Under the pieces are notes generated by a model that made no database searches, was not told the DNA's origin, and saw nothing but the letters and a program-made list of their open reading frames with translations. A program made the translations under genes and the position numbers. From Microbacteriaceae bacterium (lineage in GTDB: Bacteria > Actinomycetota > Actinomycetes > Actinomycetales > Microbacteriaceae): a stretch of DNA of 64,000 bases. The DNA is taken from contig JAHBTA010000001.1 of the NCBI GenBank assembly GCA_019638805.1, forward strand, positions 620,001 through 684,000, written 5' to 3'. Positions 1 to 8,326 of this stretch are shown here, piece after piece (positions within the stretch are counted from its first letter, which is position 1; the number at the start of each line of letters is the position of its first letter).

Positions 1-77
1 CCCTGGGCTACCGTTGGGACATCATCCTGACCGGGTCGCGAAAGACCTGGACCGAGCCGGAGGAGTCGGACGAGTGA
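1..77 (+). CDS. pcaH: Protocatechuate 3,4-dioxygenase beta subunit, C-terminal end (partial)
   Basis: Only the last 24 codons lie in the window (frame from base 3, TGA at 75-77). The visible peptide contains LGYRWDIILTG followed by a charged tail, which is how PcaH proteins end. PcaH pairs with PcaG to form the Fe(III) intradiol dioxygenase that opens protocatechuate to 3-carboxy-cis,cis-muconate in the cytoplasm. The next gene is pcaG, starting inside this stop codon, which strongly supports the assignment. The iron-binding residues lie upstream of the window. Confidence 0.85.
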   Translation, partial: LGYRWDIILTGSRKTWTEPEESDE

Positions 78-658
78 GCGAGTCGCTGAAGGAGCAGCGA
101 GTGAACCAGCCGCTCCTCCCCACCGCTGATCAGACCGTCGGCCCGTTCTTCCGCGTCGGCCTCGTCTACCCGGGCGACCGCGAGCTCGTCGCCCCCGGCA
201 CCCCCGGCGCGATCGTGCTCGACGGCCGTGTTCTCGACGGCGAGAGCGAACCGGTGCCCGACGCCATGATCGAGATCTGGCAGACCGACGAGACCGGCGC
301 CATCCCGCGCGAGTCCGGCACCCGCCGGCGCCGACCCGGCAGCTTCAGCGGCTTCGGCCGCTGCGAGACCGACCCGGAGGGCTGGTACGCCTTCACGACG
401 CTCGAGCCCGCGCCGGTGCGCGCGGGCGCCCCCGCGTTCTTCGCCGTGCACGTCTTCGCCCGCGGCCTGCTCGCGGTTCTGCAGACCCGCATCTACCTGC
501 CCGACGACGAGGCCGCGCTCACCGCGGACCCGCTCCTGGCGAGCCTCCCCGCGGATCGCAGGGCAACCCTCGTCGCGACGCGACCCGGCCCCGGGCACGT
601 CCGCCACGACATCCGCCTGCAGGGGGACGGGGAGACGGTCTTCCTTGCCTTCCGCTGA
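74..658 (+). CDS. pcaG: Protocatechuate 3,4-dioxygenase alpha subunit
   Basis: About 194 residues, the normal length for PcaG. The N-terminus reads QPLLPTADQTVGPFF, and IEIWQTDETGAI with a following FGRCETDPEGWYAF stretch are intradiol-dioxygenase signatures. As in other alpha subunits, the iron ligands are contributed by PcaH. I chose the GTG at 74 because it overlaps the pcaH stop by 4 bases (GTGA) and has GGAGGAG about 8 bases upstream; a second in-frame GTG at 101 is possible. Together PcaHG catalyse ortho ring cleavage of protocatechuate, the first step of the operon. Confidence 0.9.
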   Translation: MSESLKEQRVNQPLLPTADQTVGPFFRVGLVYPGDRELVAPGTPGAIVLDGRVLDGESEPVPDAMIEIWQTDETGAIPRESGTRRRRPGSFSGFGRCETDPEGWYAFTTLEPAPVRAGAPAFFAVHVFARGLLAVLQTRIYLPDDEAALTADPLLASLPADRRATLVATRPGPGHVRHDIRLQGDGETVFLAFR

Positions 659-1865
659 CCGCGCGCGGCACGACGCCGCCGACCTGGGCCTGCTCTCCCC
701 CGGCTGGGCGGGACGGCCGGTGGCGGATGCGACGGGCGACGCCGCCGTGTTGGCCGGCATCGTCCTGTTCGAGATCGCGCTCGCGACGGCGACCGCTCCC
801 GAGGGCACCGCTCAGCGCATCCTGGAGGCCGCCCGCGACATCGACCCGGCCGACCTGCTCGAGGGCGCCCGGCGCGACGGCAACCCGGTGATCCCGCTGT
901 TGGGGATCATCCGCTCGCGGCTCGACGAGTCGGACGCCGCCTGGCTGCATCGCGGCGCCACGAGCCAGGACGCCCTCGACACCGCGCTCGTCCTGGTCGC
1001 TCGGGATGCCGCGGGCATCCTCAACGAGGACGCCGCGGTCGCCGCGCGCGCCCTCTGCGATCTCGCCGAGGAGCACGCCGGAACGGTGGCCACCGCGCGC
1101 ACGCTCACCCAGCCGAGCACCCCGACCACCCTGGGCCTGCGGTTCGCGGGCTGGGCGCACGGCATCGCCGAGGCGGCCTCCGCCATCCGGGTGGCGAGCA
1201 TCGCCCTCCCGGTGCAGTTCGGCGGCGCCTCCGGCACGCTCGCGGCCACGGTCGCGCAGGGTTCCCCGGGCGACGGCATCGCGCTCGCCGCGCGACTGGC
1301 GGCGGAGCTCGACCTCGCGGAGCCGGTGGCGCCGTGGCACGTGCGGCGGTACCCGCTCACCCGGTTGGCCGATGCGCTGGCCGAGCTGACGGCCGCGTTC
1401 GGAATTGTCGGCGCCAACGTCGCCGTGCTCGCCCGGCCCGAGCTCGGCGAGCTGGACGACGGGGCGGGCGGGGGGTCCAGCGCCATGCCGCACAAGGCGA
1501 ACCCGGTGCGTGCCGTGCTGCTGAACGCCGCCGCCCGGCAGGCGCCTCTGCTCGCCGCGCAGCTGCACCAGGATGCGGCCACGGTCGACGAGCGCCCGGA
1601 CGGCGCCTGGCACGCCGAATGGCAGACGCTGCGGCAGTTGCTGCGCACGGCGGGCGGAGCGGCCGCGACCGGCCGCGAGCTGGCCGAGGGGCTGCGCGTG
1701 CACCCGGACGCGGTCGCCGCGAACCTCGCCGCCGCCGGGCCGGGCCTGCTGAGCGAGGCGGCCCGCTACACGGATTCCCCGCCGGACGACCCGGCCGGCT
1801 ACCTGGGCGACGCGGCGGAGCTGACCGCGCGCCTGGTGTCCGCGACCCGGAAGGAGCTCGCATGA
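645..1865 (+). CDS. pcaB: 3-Carboxy-cis,cis-muconate cycloisomerase
   Basis: About 406 residues of the fumarase/aspartase superfamily. The signature loop GGSSAMPHKANPVRA lies near residue 280, and GATSQDALDT near residue 105 is the second conserved block. The enzyme lactonises carboxymuconate to 4-carboxymuconolactone. The start is probably the TTG at 645, overlapping the end of pcaG by 14 bases behind a purine-rich AGGGGGACGGGGAGA; a TTG start and this overlap are slightly unusual for the operon. The stop overlaps the pcaD start by 4 bases, so the genes are translationally coupled. Confidence 0.92.
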   Translation: MPSADRARHDAADLGLLSPGWAGRPVADATGDAAVLAGIVLFEIALATATAPEGTAQRILEAARDIDPADLLEGARRDGNPVIPLLGIIRSRLDESDAAWLHRGATSQDALDTALVLVARDAAGILNEDAAVAARALCDLAEEHAGTVATARTLTQPSTPTTLGLRFAGWAHGIAEAASAIRVASIALPVQFGGASGTLAATVAQGSPGDGIALAARLAAELDLAEPVAPWHVRRYPLTRLADALAELTAAFGIVGANVAVLARPELGELDDGAGGGSSAMPHKANPVRAVLLNAAARQAPLLAAQLHQDAATVDERPDGAWHAEWQTLRQLLRTAGGAAATGRELAEGLRVHPDAVAANLAAAGPGLLSEAARYTDSPPDDPAGYLGDAAELTARLVSATRKELA

Positions 1866-2650
1866 GCGTCCCCGTCATCACAGCGACTATGACCCCCGGA
1901 CCCGACGGCGCGCTGCCGCTGCTGCTCGGCCCGAGCCTGGGCACCACGACCCAGGTGTGGGACCGTGCACGCCCCGCGCTGGCCGGCGTCGCGCCGCTGC
2001 TCTCCTGGGATCTGCCCGGTCACGGGCGCTCCCCCGCGGCGGCCGAGGCGTTCACGATGTCCGAGCTGGCCGAGGGCGTGCTGCGCGCGGCCGACGACGC
2101 CGGGATCGAGCGCTTCGACGCGGCGGGCATCTCGCTCGGCGGGGTCGCGTCGCTGCAGCTCGCGGCGGATCACCCCGACCGGGTGCGCGCGGTCATCATG
2201 GTGTGCTCCCTCCCGCGCATCGGCACGCGCGAGGGGTGGCTGCAGCGCGCGGCCGATGTGCGCGCCATGGGCACCCCGTCCCTGGTCACCGGAAGCGCCG
2301 GGCGGTGGTTCACGCCCGAGTTCATCGACGCCGAGCGCGACCTCTCGGCGCGCGTGCTGCACGGGCTCATGGACATCGACGACGAGAGCTACGCGCTGTG
2401 CGTCGACGCTCTGCGTGAGGCGGACCTGTGGGCGGAGCTGCGGCCGCCCCTTTCGGTCATCGCGGGCGCACGGGATCCGATCATCCCGCTCGCGGAAGCC
2501 GAGGCGGCAGCGGCGGCGGGCCGCGGCATCCTGCACATCGTCGAGGACGCGAGCCATCTCGCCCCGGTCGAGCAGCCGGATGAGGTGGCCGCCCTGATCG
2601 CGCAGGACCGGCACGCGTTCGAGAGCAGCGACCCCGAGGAGAGGCCATGA
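1862..2650 (+). CDS. pcaD: 3-Oxoadipate enol-lactone hydrolase
   Basis: About 262 residues, alpha/beta-hydrolase fold. The nucleophile elbow is AGISLGG near residue 85, and a His near the C-terminus (DASHLAPVEQP) completes the triad. It hydrolyses 3-oxoadipate enol-lactone to 3-oxoadipate. ATG at 1862 overlaps the pcaB stop (ATGA). In some actinobacteria pcaD and pcaC are fused as pcaL; here they are separate, with the pcaC start overlapping the pcaD stop by 4 bases. Confidence 0.92.
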   Translation: MSVPVITATMTPGPDGALPLLLGPSLGTTTQVWDRARPALAGVAPLLSWDLPGHGRSPAAAEAFTMSELAEGVLRAADDAGIERFDAAGISLGGVASLQLAADHPDRVRAVIMVCSLPRIGTREGWLQRAADVRAMGTPSLVTGSAGRWFTPEFIDAERDLSARVLHGLMDIDDESYALCVDALREADLWAELRPPLSVIAGARDPIIPLAEAEAAAAAGRGILHIVEDASHLAPVEQPDEVAALIAQDRHAFESSDPEERP

Positions 2651-3033
2651 CGACCGACGACGAGCGCCGCGAGAACGGCATGCGCGTGCGCCGCGAGGTT
2701 CTGGGCGATGCGCATGTGGACCGCGCGATCGCGGCGACGACCGAGGACACCGCCGATTTCCAGGACTACATCACGCGCGTGGCGTGGGGCGACATCTGGT
2801 CGCGGCCGGGCCTGGACCGCCGGTCGCGCAGCGTCTCGGTGCTCTCGGCGCTCATGGCGCGGGGGGCGTGGGAGGAGGTGCCCATGCACCTGCGGGCCGC
2901 CCTGCGCAACGGGCTCACGCGCGAGGAGCTGCGCGAGGTGATCCTCCAGGTCGGCCTGTACTGCGGCGTCCCGGTGGCCAACCACGGCATCGCCCTGCTG
3001 CGCGATCTCGACGCGGGAGCGCCCGAGGAGTAG
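2647..3033 (+). CDS. pcaC: 4-Carboxymuconolactone decarboxylase
   Basis: About 128 residues, the usual length for a stand-alone PcaC of the AhpD-like CMD family. Recognisable parts are RREVLGDAHVDRA at the N-terminus, the central DYITRVAWGDIWSRPGLDRR, and EVILQVGLYCGVPVANHG near the end. It decarboxylates 4-carboxymuconolactone to 3-oxoadipate enol-lactone, the substrate of PcaD encoded just upstream. ATG at 2647 overlaps the pcaD stop. A 58-base gap containing an operator-like repeat follows before pcaI, so the transferase/thiolase genes may have their own control. Confidence 0.93.
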   Translation: MTTDDERRENGMRVRREVLGDAHVDRAIAATTEDTADFQDYITRVAWGDIWSRPGLDRRSRSVSVLSALMARGAWEEVPMHLRAALRNGLTREELREVILQVGLYCGVPVANHGIALLRDLDAGAPEE

Positions 3034-3042
3034 AATCGCTCT

Positions 3043-3074
3043 GCGAACAGGTGTTCGGCTAGCGAACATTCGCG
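3043..3074. promoter_or_regulatory. Three-arm operator-like repeat before pcaI
   Basis: GCGAACA (3043-3049) and TGTTCGG (3052-3058) form a palindrome, CGAACA-GG-TGTTCG. A third arm, GCGAACA (3062-3068), repeats the first arm directly 19 bases on and itself forms GCGAACATTCGC. An inverted pair plus one direct repeat is the arrangement known for IclR-type regulators of the PcaU/PcaR kind. The palindrome also resembles an actinobacterial LexA box, but the third arm and the setting favour pathway control. No pca regulator gene is in the window. Confidence 0.55.
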
Positions 3075-3091
3075 AGGCATCCGGAGGGCAC

Positions 3092-3769
3092 GTGCGCAAC
3101 AAAGTCGTCTCCGACCTGGCCGCGGCGCTGGAGGGCGTCGCCGACGGGTCGACCATCCTGATCGGCGGCTTCGGCCTGGCCGGTCAGCCCCTCGCCCTCA
3201 TCGACGCCCTGCTCGAACAGGGCGCGACCGACCTGACCGTGGTCAGCAACAACGCCGGCAACGCCGAGTGGGGCATCGCGCGACTTCTGCAGGCCGGGCG
3301 CGTGCGCAAGGTGGTGTGCTCGTTCCCCCGGCAATCCGACTCCTACGTCTTCGACGAGTTGTACCTGGCCGGCAAGGTCGAGCTCGAGGTGGTGCCCCAG
3401 GGCAACCTGGCCGAGCGCATCCGGGCGGGTGGCGCCGGCATCGGCGGCTTCTACACCCCCACGGGCTTCGGCACCCTCCTGGCCGATGGCAAGGAGACGC
3501 GCGAGATCGACGGGCGCATGTACGTGCTCGAGAGCCCGATCCGCGGCGACGTCGCCCTCATCGGCGCCTTCCGCGGCGACCGGCTGGGCAACCTGGTGTA
3601 CCGCAAGACCAGCCGCAACTTCAACCCGATGATGGCGACCGCGGCCGCCCTGACCATCGCCTCGGTCGCCGAGGTGGTCGAGGCGGGCGCCCTGGACCCG
3701 GAGGCCGTCGTCACGCCGGGGATCTTCGTCGACCGGGTGGTCGCCGTCGGGCAGGAGGAGGCGGCATGA
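3092..3769 (+). CDS. pcaI: 3-Oxoadipate CoA-transferase subunit A
   Basis: About 225 residues, class I CoA-transferase alpha subunit. The glycine-rich IGGFGLAGQP near residue 25 and VSNNAGN near residue 55 are family hallmarks, and GAGIGGFYTPTGFGT is the conserved oxyanion region. With PcaJ it moves CoA from succinyl-CoA to 3-oxoadipate. GTG at 3092 is preceded by CCGGAGGG about 5 bases upstream. The stop overlaps the pcaJ ATG by 4 bases, as expected for subunits made in equal amounts. Confidence 0.93.
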   Translation: MRNKVVSDLAAALEGVADGSTILIGGFGLAGQPLALIDALLEQGATDLTVVSNNAGNAEWGIARLLQAGRVRKVVCSFPRQSDSYVFDELYLAGKVELEVVPQGNLAERIRAGGAGIGGFYTPTGFGTLLADGKETREIDGRMYVLESPIRGDVALIGAFRGDRLGNLVYRKTSRNFNPMMATAAALTIASVAEVVEAGALDPEAVVTPGIFVDRVVAVGQEEAA

Positions 3770-4392
3770 GCCTCGACCGCGACGCCCTCGCCGCGCGCAT
3801 CGCGCGCGACATCCCGTACGGGGCCTACGTCAACCTCGGGATCGGGGCCCCCACGCTGGTGGCGAACCATCTTGAGCCGGCGCTGGATGTCATCCTGCAC
3901 ACCGAGAACGGCATGCTCGGCATGGGGCCGGCCGCGACGGGCGACGACATCGACCAGGACCTCATCAACGCGGGGAAGCAGCCGGTGACCGAGCTGCCCG
4001 GCGCCGCCTACTTCAGCCAGGCCGACTCGTTCGCGATGATGCGCGGCGGCCACCTGGACGTGTGCGTGCTCGGCGCCTACCAGGTCTCGGTGCACGGCGA
4101 CCTCGCCAACTGGCACACGGGCGATCCGGGCGCGATCCCCGCGGTGGGCGGCGCCATGGATCTCGCGATCGGCGCCAAGGCGGTCTGGGTCATGATGGAC
4201 CTGCTCGCCAAGGACGGCACGGCCAAGCTGGTGCAGGCCTGCAGCTACCCGCTCACCGGGGTGGGATGCGTCAGCCGTGTCTACACCGACCGTGCCGTCA
4301 TCGAGGTGGGCAGCGGGGGCGCCCGGGTGCTCGACACCTTCGGCACCACCCTCGACGATCTGCGCGAGCTCACCGGATTGGACCTGACATGA
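3766..4392 (+). CDS. pcaJ: 3-Oxoadipate CoA-transferase subunit B
   Basis: About 208 residues, class I CoA-transferase beta subunit. HTENGMLGMGP near residue 45 contains the catalytic Glu that forms the CoA thioester, and NLGIGAPTLVANH precedes it. Partner of PcaI; both are cytosolic. ATG at 3766 overlaps the pcaI stop, and its own stop overlaps pcaF, so IJF is one coupled unit. A scoAB-type succinyl-CoA:acetoacetate transferase would look similar, but the operon position makes the 3-oxoadipate substrate by far the likelier. Confidence 0.93.
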   Translation: MSLDRDALAARIARDIPYGAYVNLGIGAPTLVANHLEPALDVILHTENGMLGMGPAATGDDIDQDLINAGKQPVTELPGAAYFSQADSFAMMRGGHLDVCVLGAYQVSVHGDLANWHTGDPGAIPAVGGAMDLAIGAKAVWVMMDLLAKDGTAKLVQACSYPLTGVGCVSRVYTDRAVIEVGSGGARVLDTFGTTLDDLRELTGLDLT

Positions 4393-5558
4393 CCGCATCC
4401 TTCGTCTATGACGCCGTGCGCACGCCGTTCGGGCGGCACGGCAAGGGCCTCGCGGGTGTGCGACCCGACGACCTCGCGGCCTCGACCATGCGCGCCCTGC
4501 TGGAGCGGCATCCCGGCCTCGACCCGGCGCGCATCGACGACGTGTTCCTGGGGGACGCGAACCAGGCCGGCGAGGACAACCGCGACGTTGCGCGCATGGC
4601 CGCCCTGCTGGCCGGGCTGCCCGACTCGGTGACCGGGACGACGCTCAACCGGCTGTGCGGCTCGAGCCTGGACGCCGCGATGCAGGCCAGTCGCATGGTC
4701 GAGACCGGGGATGCGGTGCTCACCATCGCGGGCGGCGTCGAGTCCATGAGCCGGGCCCCGTGGGTCGTGCGCAAGCCCGAGCGCCCCTACCCGGCGGCGG
4801 ACGAGACCATGGTCTCGACGACGCTCGGCTGGCGCCTGGTCAACCCGCGGCACCCGAAGGACATCGTGGTGCCCATGGGCGAGACGGCCGAGCAGCTCGC
4901 CGAGGAGTTCGGCATCTCGCGCGAGGAGCAGGACGCTTTCGCGTTGCGCAGCCACCTGAGGGCCGCGAAGGCGTGGGATGACGGCACGCTCGCCGACGAG
5001 ATCGTCGCGGTCCCGGGCGCGGAGCTCGCCCGCGACGAGGGGGTGCGGGCCGACTCGACCCTCGAGGCGCTCGCGAGCCTGAAGCCGGCGTTCCGCGAGG
5101 TCGGAACGGTGACCGCGGGCAACTCCTCCCCGCTGAGCGACGGCTCGTCGATGGTGCTCATCGGCGCGGAGGGCGCGCTCGATGCCGAGCCGCTCGCGCG
5201 CATCACCGGCCGCGGCGCGATGGGCACCGACCCGAACCACTTCGGCATCGCCCCGGTCGAGGCCGCCAACCGCGCGCTCGCGCGGGCAGGGCGGACCTGG
5301 GCGGACGTCGACCTGGTCGAGCTCAACGAGGCCTTCGCCGCGCAGTCGCTCGCCTGCCTGCGACTCTGGCCCGACCTGGACCCGGAGAAGGTCAACGTGC
5401 ACGGCGGGGCCATCGCGATCGGGCATCCGCTCGGCGCCTCCGGCGGACGGGTCCTCGGCCGGGCTGCGCACGCGCTGAAGCAGCGCGGCGGCGGGGTGGC
5501 CGTGGCCGCGATCTGCATCGGCGTGGGCCAGGGGCTGGCGGTCGTGCTCGAGCGCTGA
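4389..5558 (+). CDS. pcaF: 3-Oxoadipyl-CoA thiolase
   Basis: About 389 residues, a full-length thiolase. The acylated Cys is Cys90 in LNRLCGSSLDA, GGAIAIGHPLGASG carries the catalytic His, and CIGVGQG near the end carries the second Cys. It cleaves 3-oxoadipyl-CoA to succinyl-CoA and acetyl-CoA, ending the pathway. The RPYPAADETMVSTTLGWRLVNP loop is typical of PcaF rather than of acetoacetyl-CoA thiolases. ATG at 4389 overlaps pcaJ. It is the last gene of the operon; the following DNA is an IS remnant on the other strand. Confidence 0.93.
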   Translation: MTASFVYDAVRTPFGRHGKGLAGVRPDDLAASTMRALLERHPGLDPARIDDVFLGDANQAGEDNRDVARMAALLAGLPDSVTGTTLNRLCGSSLDAAMQASRMVETGDAVLTIAGGVESMSRAPWVVRKPERPYPAADETMVSTTLGWRLVNPRHPKDIVVPMGETAEQLAEEFGISREEQDAFALRSHLRAAKAWDDGTLADEIVAVPGAELARDEGVRADSTLEALASLKPAFREVGTVTAGNSSPLSDGSSMVLIGAEGALDAEPLARITGRGAMGTDPNHFGIAPVEAANRALARAGRTWADVDLVELNEAFAAQSLACLRLWPDLDPEKVNVHGGAIAIGHPLGASGGRVLGRAAHALKQRGGGVAVAAICIGVGQGLAVVLER

Positions 5559-5586
5559 GCGCCCGAGCGCCACACTCCCGGCCTGA

Positions 5587-6408
5587 CTACGACCTGTCAC
5601 CTATCCGTGCAGCGGACCCAACGGTGGTGATCGACTCGGGCAGGCCTTTGAGCCCGTCGCAGACGACGATGCCGACGTCCCTGGCCCCGCGGTTCTTGAT
5701 CTCCGTCAAGACACCCAGCCAGAACTTCGCCCCCTCACCACCGCCGTCGGCGCCGGCCCAGATCCCCAGGATGTCGCGTTCCCCGTTCACGGTCACACCG
5801 ATGGCGATATAGAACGGCTTGTTCCGCACCTGCCCGTCTCGGACCTTGACCACCAGGGCATCGATGAACACCACCGGGTAGAACCGGTCCAGCGGCCGGT
5901 TGCTCCACTCGGTCATCTCGCCGATTACCGTGTCGGTGATCCTCGAGATCGTGTCCTTGGACACCGAGGCGCCATACACCTCCTCGAAGTGCGCCGCGAT
6001 CTCCCCGGTCGTCAGGCCCCGGGCGGTCAGCGACAGCACCAGCTCGTCAACACCAGACAGCCGCCGCTGCCGCTTGGCGACGATCTGCGGCGCGAAGCTG
6101 CCATCGCGATCCCTGGGCACGTCGACCTGCACCTGCCCGATCTCCGTCAGCACCGTCTTCGACCTCGTGCCATTACGGGCGTTCTCGCCAGGCGCGGACC
6201 CGTGCTTCGGATAACCGAGGTGCTCAGTCATCTCCGCCTCGAGCGCAGTCTCCAGCACCCGCTTCGTCAGCCCGGTCAGCACCCCGCCGGGCCCGACCAG
6301 ATCGACACCGGTCTCCTTGGATTGCTGCAACAGCTGTTCCGCAAGCTGCTGCTCATCGAAGATCTCTCCCGTCACGGGATCGATCATTCCGGTCGTGGTC
6401 TCTTCCAC
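5587..6408 (-). pseudogene. Truncated IS256-family (mutator-type) transposase
   Basis: The first about 260 residues match IS256-type transposases: LTKRVLETALEAEMTEHLGY near residue 50, ARNGTRSKTVLTEIGQVQ, VDVPRDRDGSF, and the catalytic Asp blocks FIDALVVKV and VVCDGLKGLPE. After ESITTV the family sequence stops and eight unrelated residues lead to a stop, so about 150 residues including the catalytic Glu are missing (family length is about 410-430). The protein cannot be active. GTG at 6408 has AAAGGAG 7 bases upstream, so the 5' half is otherwise intact. Confidence 0.9.
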
Positions 6409-6464
6409 GGCCTGCTCCTTTCGGTTCAGGCCAGATCAGATCCACCGTTTTTCGGACAGTCCCC
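5628..6464. mobile_element. IS256-family insertion-sequence remnant, one end only
   Basis: The transposase-proximal terminus is visible at about 6445-6464. Read on the minus strand, the element begins GGGGACTGTCCGAAAAACGG, which looks like an IS256-type terminal inverted repeat. No matching repeat exists near 5559-5640, and the family homology ends at about 5628, so the far end has been deleted or replaced. It sits exactly between the pca and hpa gene sets. The 69 bases between the breakpoint and the pcaF stop show nothing I recognise. Confidence 0.75.
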
Positions 6465-6636
6465 AATCGCAGCCCGACGATGCGACCCGAACCGCGCGAG
6501 TTGCGGCTCGCGCACCGCTGAGGACGGCTCCATCCTTCGCTGAGCGTCAAGGTCGCCACACCCCGAGTCAAGACCGCGGCGGCGCCGGCAGATCACCATG
6601 GACGGGTGCCGGACCCGACAACGGTGCGCGCGATAT

Positions 6637-6648
6637 ATCGTATACGAT
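6637..6648. promoter_or_regulatory. Perfect palindrome before hpaH, likely GntR operator
   Basis: ATCGTATACGAT is a perfect 12-base palindrome in an AT-rich patch 34 bases before the hpaH start, overlapping promoter-like TATA sequences. A closely related 12-mer, ATCGTATATCAT, lies at 8294-8305 before the FAH-RraA gene (10 of 12 identical). A GntR/FCD regulator is encoded in the cluster, so autoregulated pathway control through these boxes is a reasonable inference. Confidence 0.6.
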
Positions 6649-6681
6649 CATCAGGCACGGTCACGGGCGAGAGGAGCACGG

Positions 6682-7467
6682 GTGCTCGACCAGGAGCGCA
6701 TCACCGCGATCGCCGACGAACTCATCGCGGCACACGAATCGCGCACGACGGTCCCGCTGCTGACCGCCCGGAACGCCGGGATGACGGTCGAGGACTCCTA
6801 CGCCGTCCAGCGCGTGTGGCGCGAGCGCCGTGAGGCCGCCGGCGCCCGACTGGTGGGCCGGAAGATCGGCCTCACCTCGAAGGTCATGCAGGCGGCCACC
6901 GGAATCTCCGAACCCGACTACGGCGTGATCTTCGACGACATGGTGCACGAGAACGGCGCCGTCGTGCCGTTCGACGCGTTCTCGAACGTGCGGATCGAGG
7001 TCGAGCTCGCCTTCGTGCTGGGCGCTCCTCTCGAGGGCCCCGACGTCACCGTCTTCGACGTGCTCGACGCGACCGACTACGTCGTCCCCGCGCTGGAGAT
7101 CCTGAACTCGCACATCGAGCTCGAGGGTCGCACGATCGTGGACACCATCTCGGACAACGCCGCCATGGGCGGCATGGTCGTGGGCGGCAACCCGACGCGT
7201 CCCGAGGCGGTCGACCTGCGCTGGGTCTCCGCCCTGTTGTATCGCAACCAGGTGATCGAGGAGTCGGGCGTCGCGGCGGCAGTGCTCAATCATCCCGCCA
7301 CGGGCGTCGCCTGGCTTGCCGGCAAGCTCGCCCAGCACAGCGATTCCCTCGGCGCGGGCGAGATCGTGCTGGCCGGGTCGTTCACGCGGCCCATGTGGGT
7401 GCAGCGCGGCGACACCGTCCTGGCCGACTACGGACCGATGGGAACGATCACGTGTCGCTTCGAGTGA
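6682..7467 (+). CDS. hpaH: 2-Oxo-hept-3-ene-1,7-dioate hydratase (4-oxalocrotonate-decarboxylase-type fold)
   Basis: About 261 residues. [14 protein letters not shown] near residue 55 and [11 protein letters not shown] near residue 75 are signatures of the HpaH/MhpD hydratase family; [10 protein letters not shown] holds metal-binding acidic residues, and [11 protein letters not shown] follows. It hydrates 2-oxo-hept-3-ene-1,7-dioate in the homoprotocatechuate pathway. I chose GTG at 6682 because GAGGAG lies 6 bases upstream and earlier in-frame starts are inside the promoter/operator region. The gene overlaps the next one, the pathway aldolase, by 4 bases. Confidence 0.88.
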   Translation: MLDQERITAIADELIAAHESRTTVPLLTARNAGMTVEDSYAVQRVWRERREAAGARLVGRKIGLTSKVMQAATGISEPDYGVIFDDMVHENGAVVPFDAFSNVRIEVELAFVLGAPLEGPDVTVFDVLDATDYVVPALEILNSHIELEGRTIVDTISDNAAMGGMVVGGNPTRPEAVDLRWVSALLYRNQVIEESGVAAAVLNHPATGVAWLAGKLAQHSDSLGAGEIVLAGSFTRPMWVQRGDTVLADYGPMGTITCRFE

Positions 7468-8261
7468 CCCCCGACCCGACCTTCGCGGCGCGCCTCGACG
7501 AGGCGCAGCGGCCGCTCATCGGCGTGTGGGCGACGACCGGCAACGCCCTCGTCACCGAGGTGCTCGCGGGCGGCGGGCTGGACTGGGTGCTCATCGACGC
7601 CGAGCACGCGCCGAACGACCTGCAGACGATCCTCGCGCAGCTGCACGCGCTGTCGGGATACCCGATCACCCCGCTCGTGCGGCTCCCGGTCGGTGAGGTG
7701 GCGATCATCAAGCAGTACCTGGACCTGGGCGTGCAGAACCTGCTCGTGCCCATGGTCGAGACGCCGGAGCAGGCGGCCGATCTCGTGCGCGCGGTGCGCT
7801 ACCCGCCGGGGGGCGTGCGCGGCGTGGGCAGTTCGCTCGCGCGGTCATCGCGCTGGAATCGCTTCGACGACTACCTGGAGAACGCATCCGGCACGGTCTC
7901 GCTCTTCGTCCAGATCGAGTCGGTCACGGGTGCCGCGAACTCGGAGGCGATCGCGGCGGTCGACGGCGTCGACGGGCTGTACGTGGGCCCGGCCGACCTG
8001 GCCGCCTCCATGGGCGTCCTCGGCCAGCAGGGCCACCCGGATGTGGTGGCCGAGACCGAGCGCGTGCTCGGCATCGCGCGCGCGGCCGGCCGACACGCCG
8101 GGGTCAACGCCTTCGTGCCGGAGACCGCCGACCGCTACCTGGCCGCCGGGGCGGAGTTCGTGTCGGTGAGCGCCGACGTCACGCTGCTCGCGCGCGGCGT
8201 CGAGGCGCTCGCCGCGCGGTTCATCGGCGACGGCCCCTCAGAGGAGCGCGCCGGGTACTGA
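7464..8261 (+). CDS. hpaI: 4-Hydroxy-2-oxoheptane-1,7-dioate aldolase
   Basis: About 265 residues, HpcH/HpaI class II aldolase family. WVLIDAEHAPND near residue 45 includes the active-site His, VQIESVTGAAN carries the metal-binding Glu, and LYVGPADLAASMG carries the Asp. It splits 4-hydroxy-2-oxoheptanedioate into pyruvate and succinate semialdehyde, the last ring-derived step. I prefer GTG at 7464 because it overlaps hpaH by 4 bases (GTGA) and gives the family N-terminus; GTG at 7452 with GGGA upstream would add four residues. Confidence 0.88.
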   Translation: MTPDPTFAARLDEAQRPLIGVWATTGNALVTEVLAGGGLDWVLIDAEHAPNDLQTILAQLHALSGYPITPLVRLPVGEVAIIKQYLDLGVQNLLVPMVETPEQAADLVRAVRYPPGGVRGVGSSLARSSRWNRFDDYLENASGTVSLFVQIESVTGAANSEAIAAVDGVDGLYVGPADLAASMGVLGQQGHPDVVAETERVLGIARAAGRHAGVNAFVPETADRYLAAGAEFVSVSADVTLLARGVEALAARFIGDGPSEERAGY

Positions 8262-8293
8262 CCGCGCGGATCCGCTTGTCTCGGGCTCCGCAG

Positions 8294-8314
8294 ATCGTAT
8301 ATCATTTCTGATAT
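8294..8314. promoter_or_regulatory. Operator-like repeats before the FAH-RraA gene
   Basis: Two overlapping elements lie 13-33 bases before the start codon: ATCGTATATCAT (8294-8305), a near copy of the hpaH palindrome, and ATATCA-TTTC-TGATAT (8299-8314), a perfect inverted repeat. The block is strikingly AT-rich for this genome. Probable binding site of the GntR protein encoded at 9763-10467. Confidence 0.55.
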
Positions 8315-8326
8315 TGGAGGGGCTCT

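Noticed and set aside
3044..3057. Reading CGAACA-GG-TGTTCG as an SOS box before pcaI.
   Set aside because: The outer bases are G and G rather than T and A, a third direct arm is present, and a degradation operon is an unlikely LexA target. An IclR-type site fits better.
5989..6543. Plus-strand open frames across the IS remnant.
   Set aside because: They are antisense to the recognisable transposase and show no similarity of their own.
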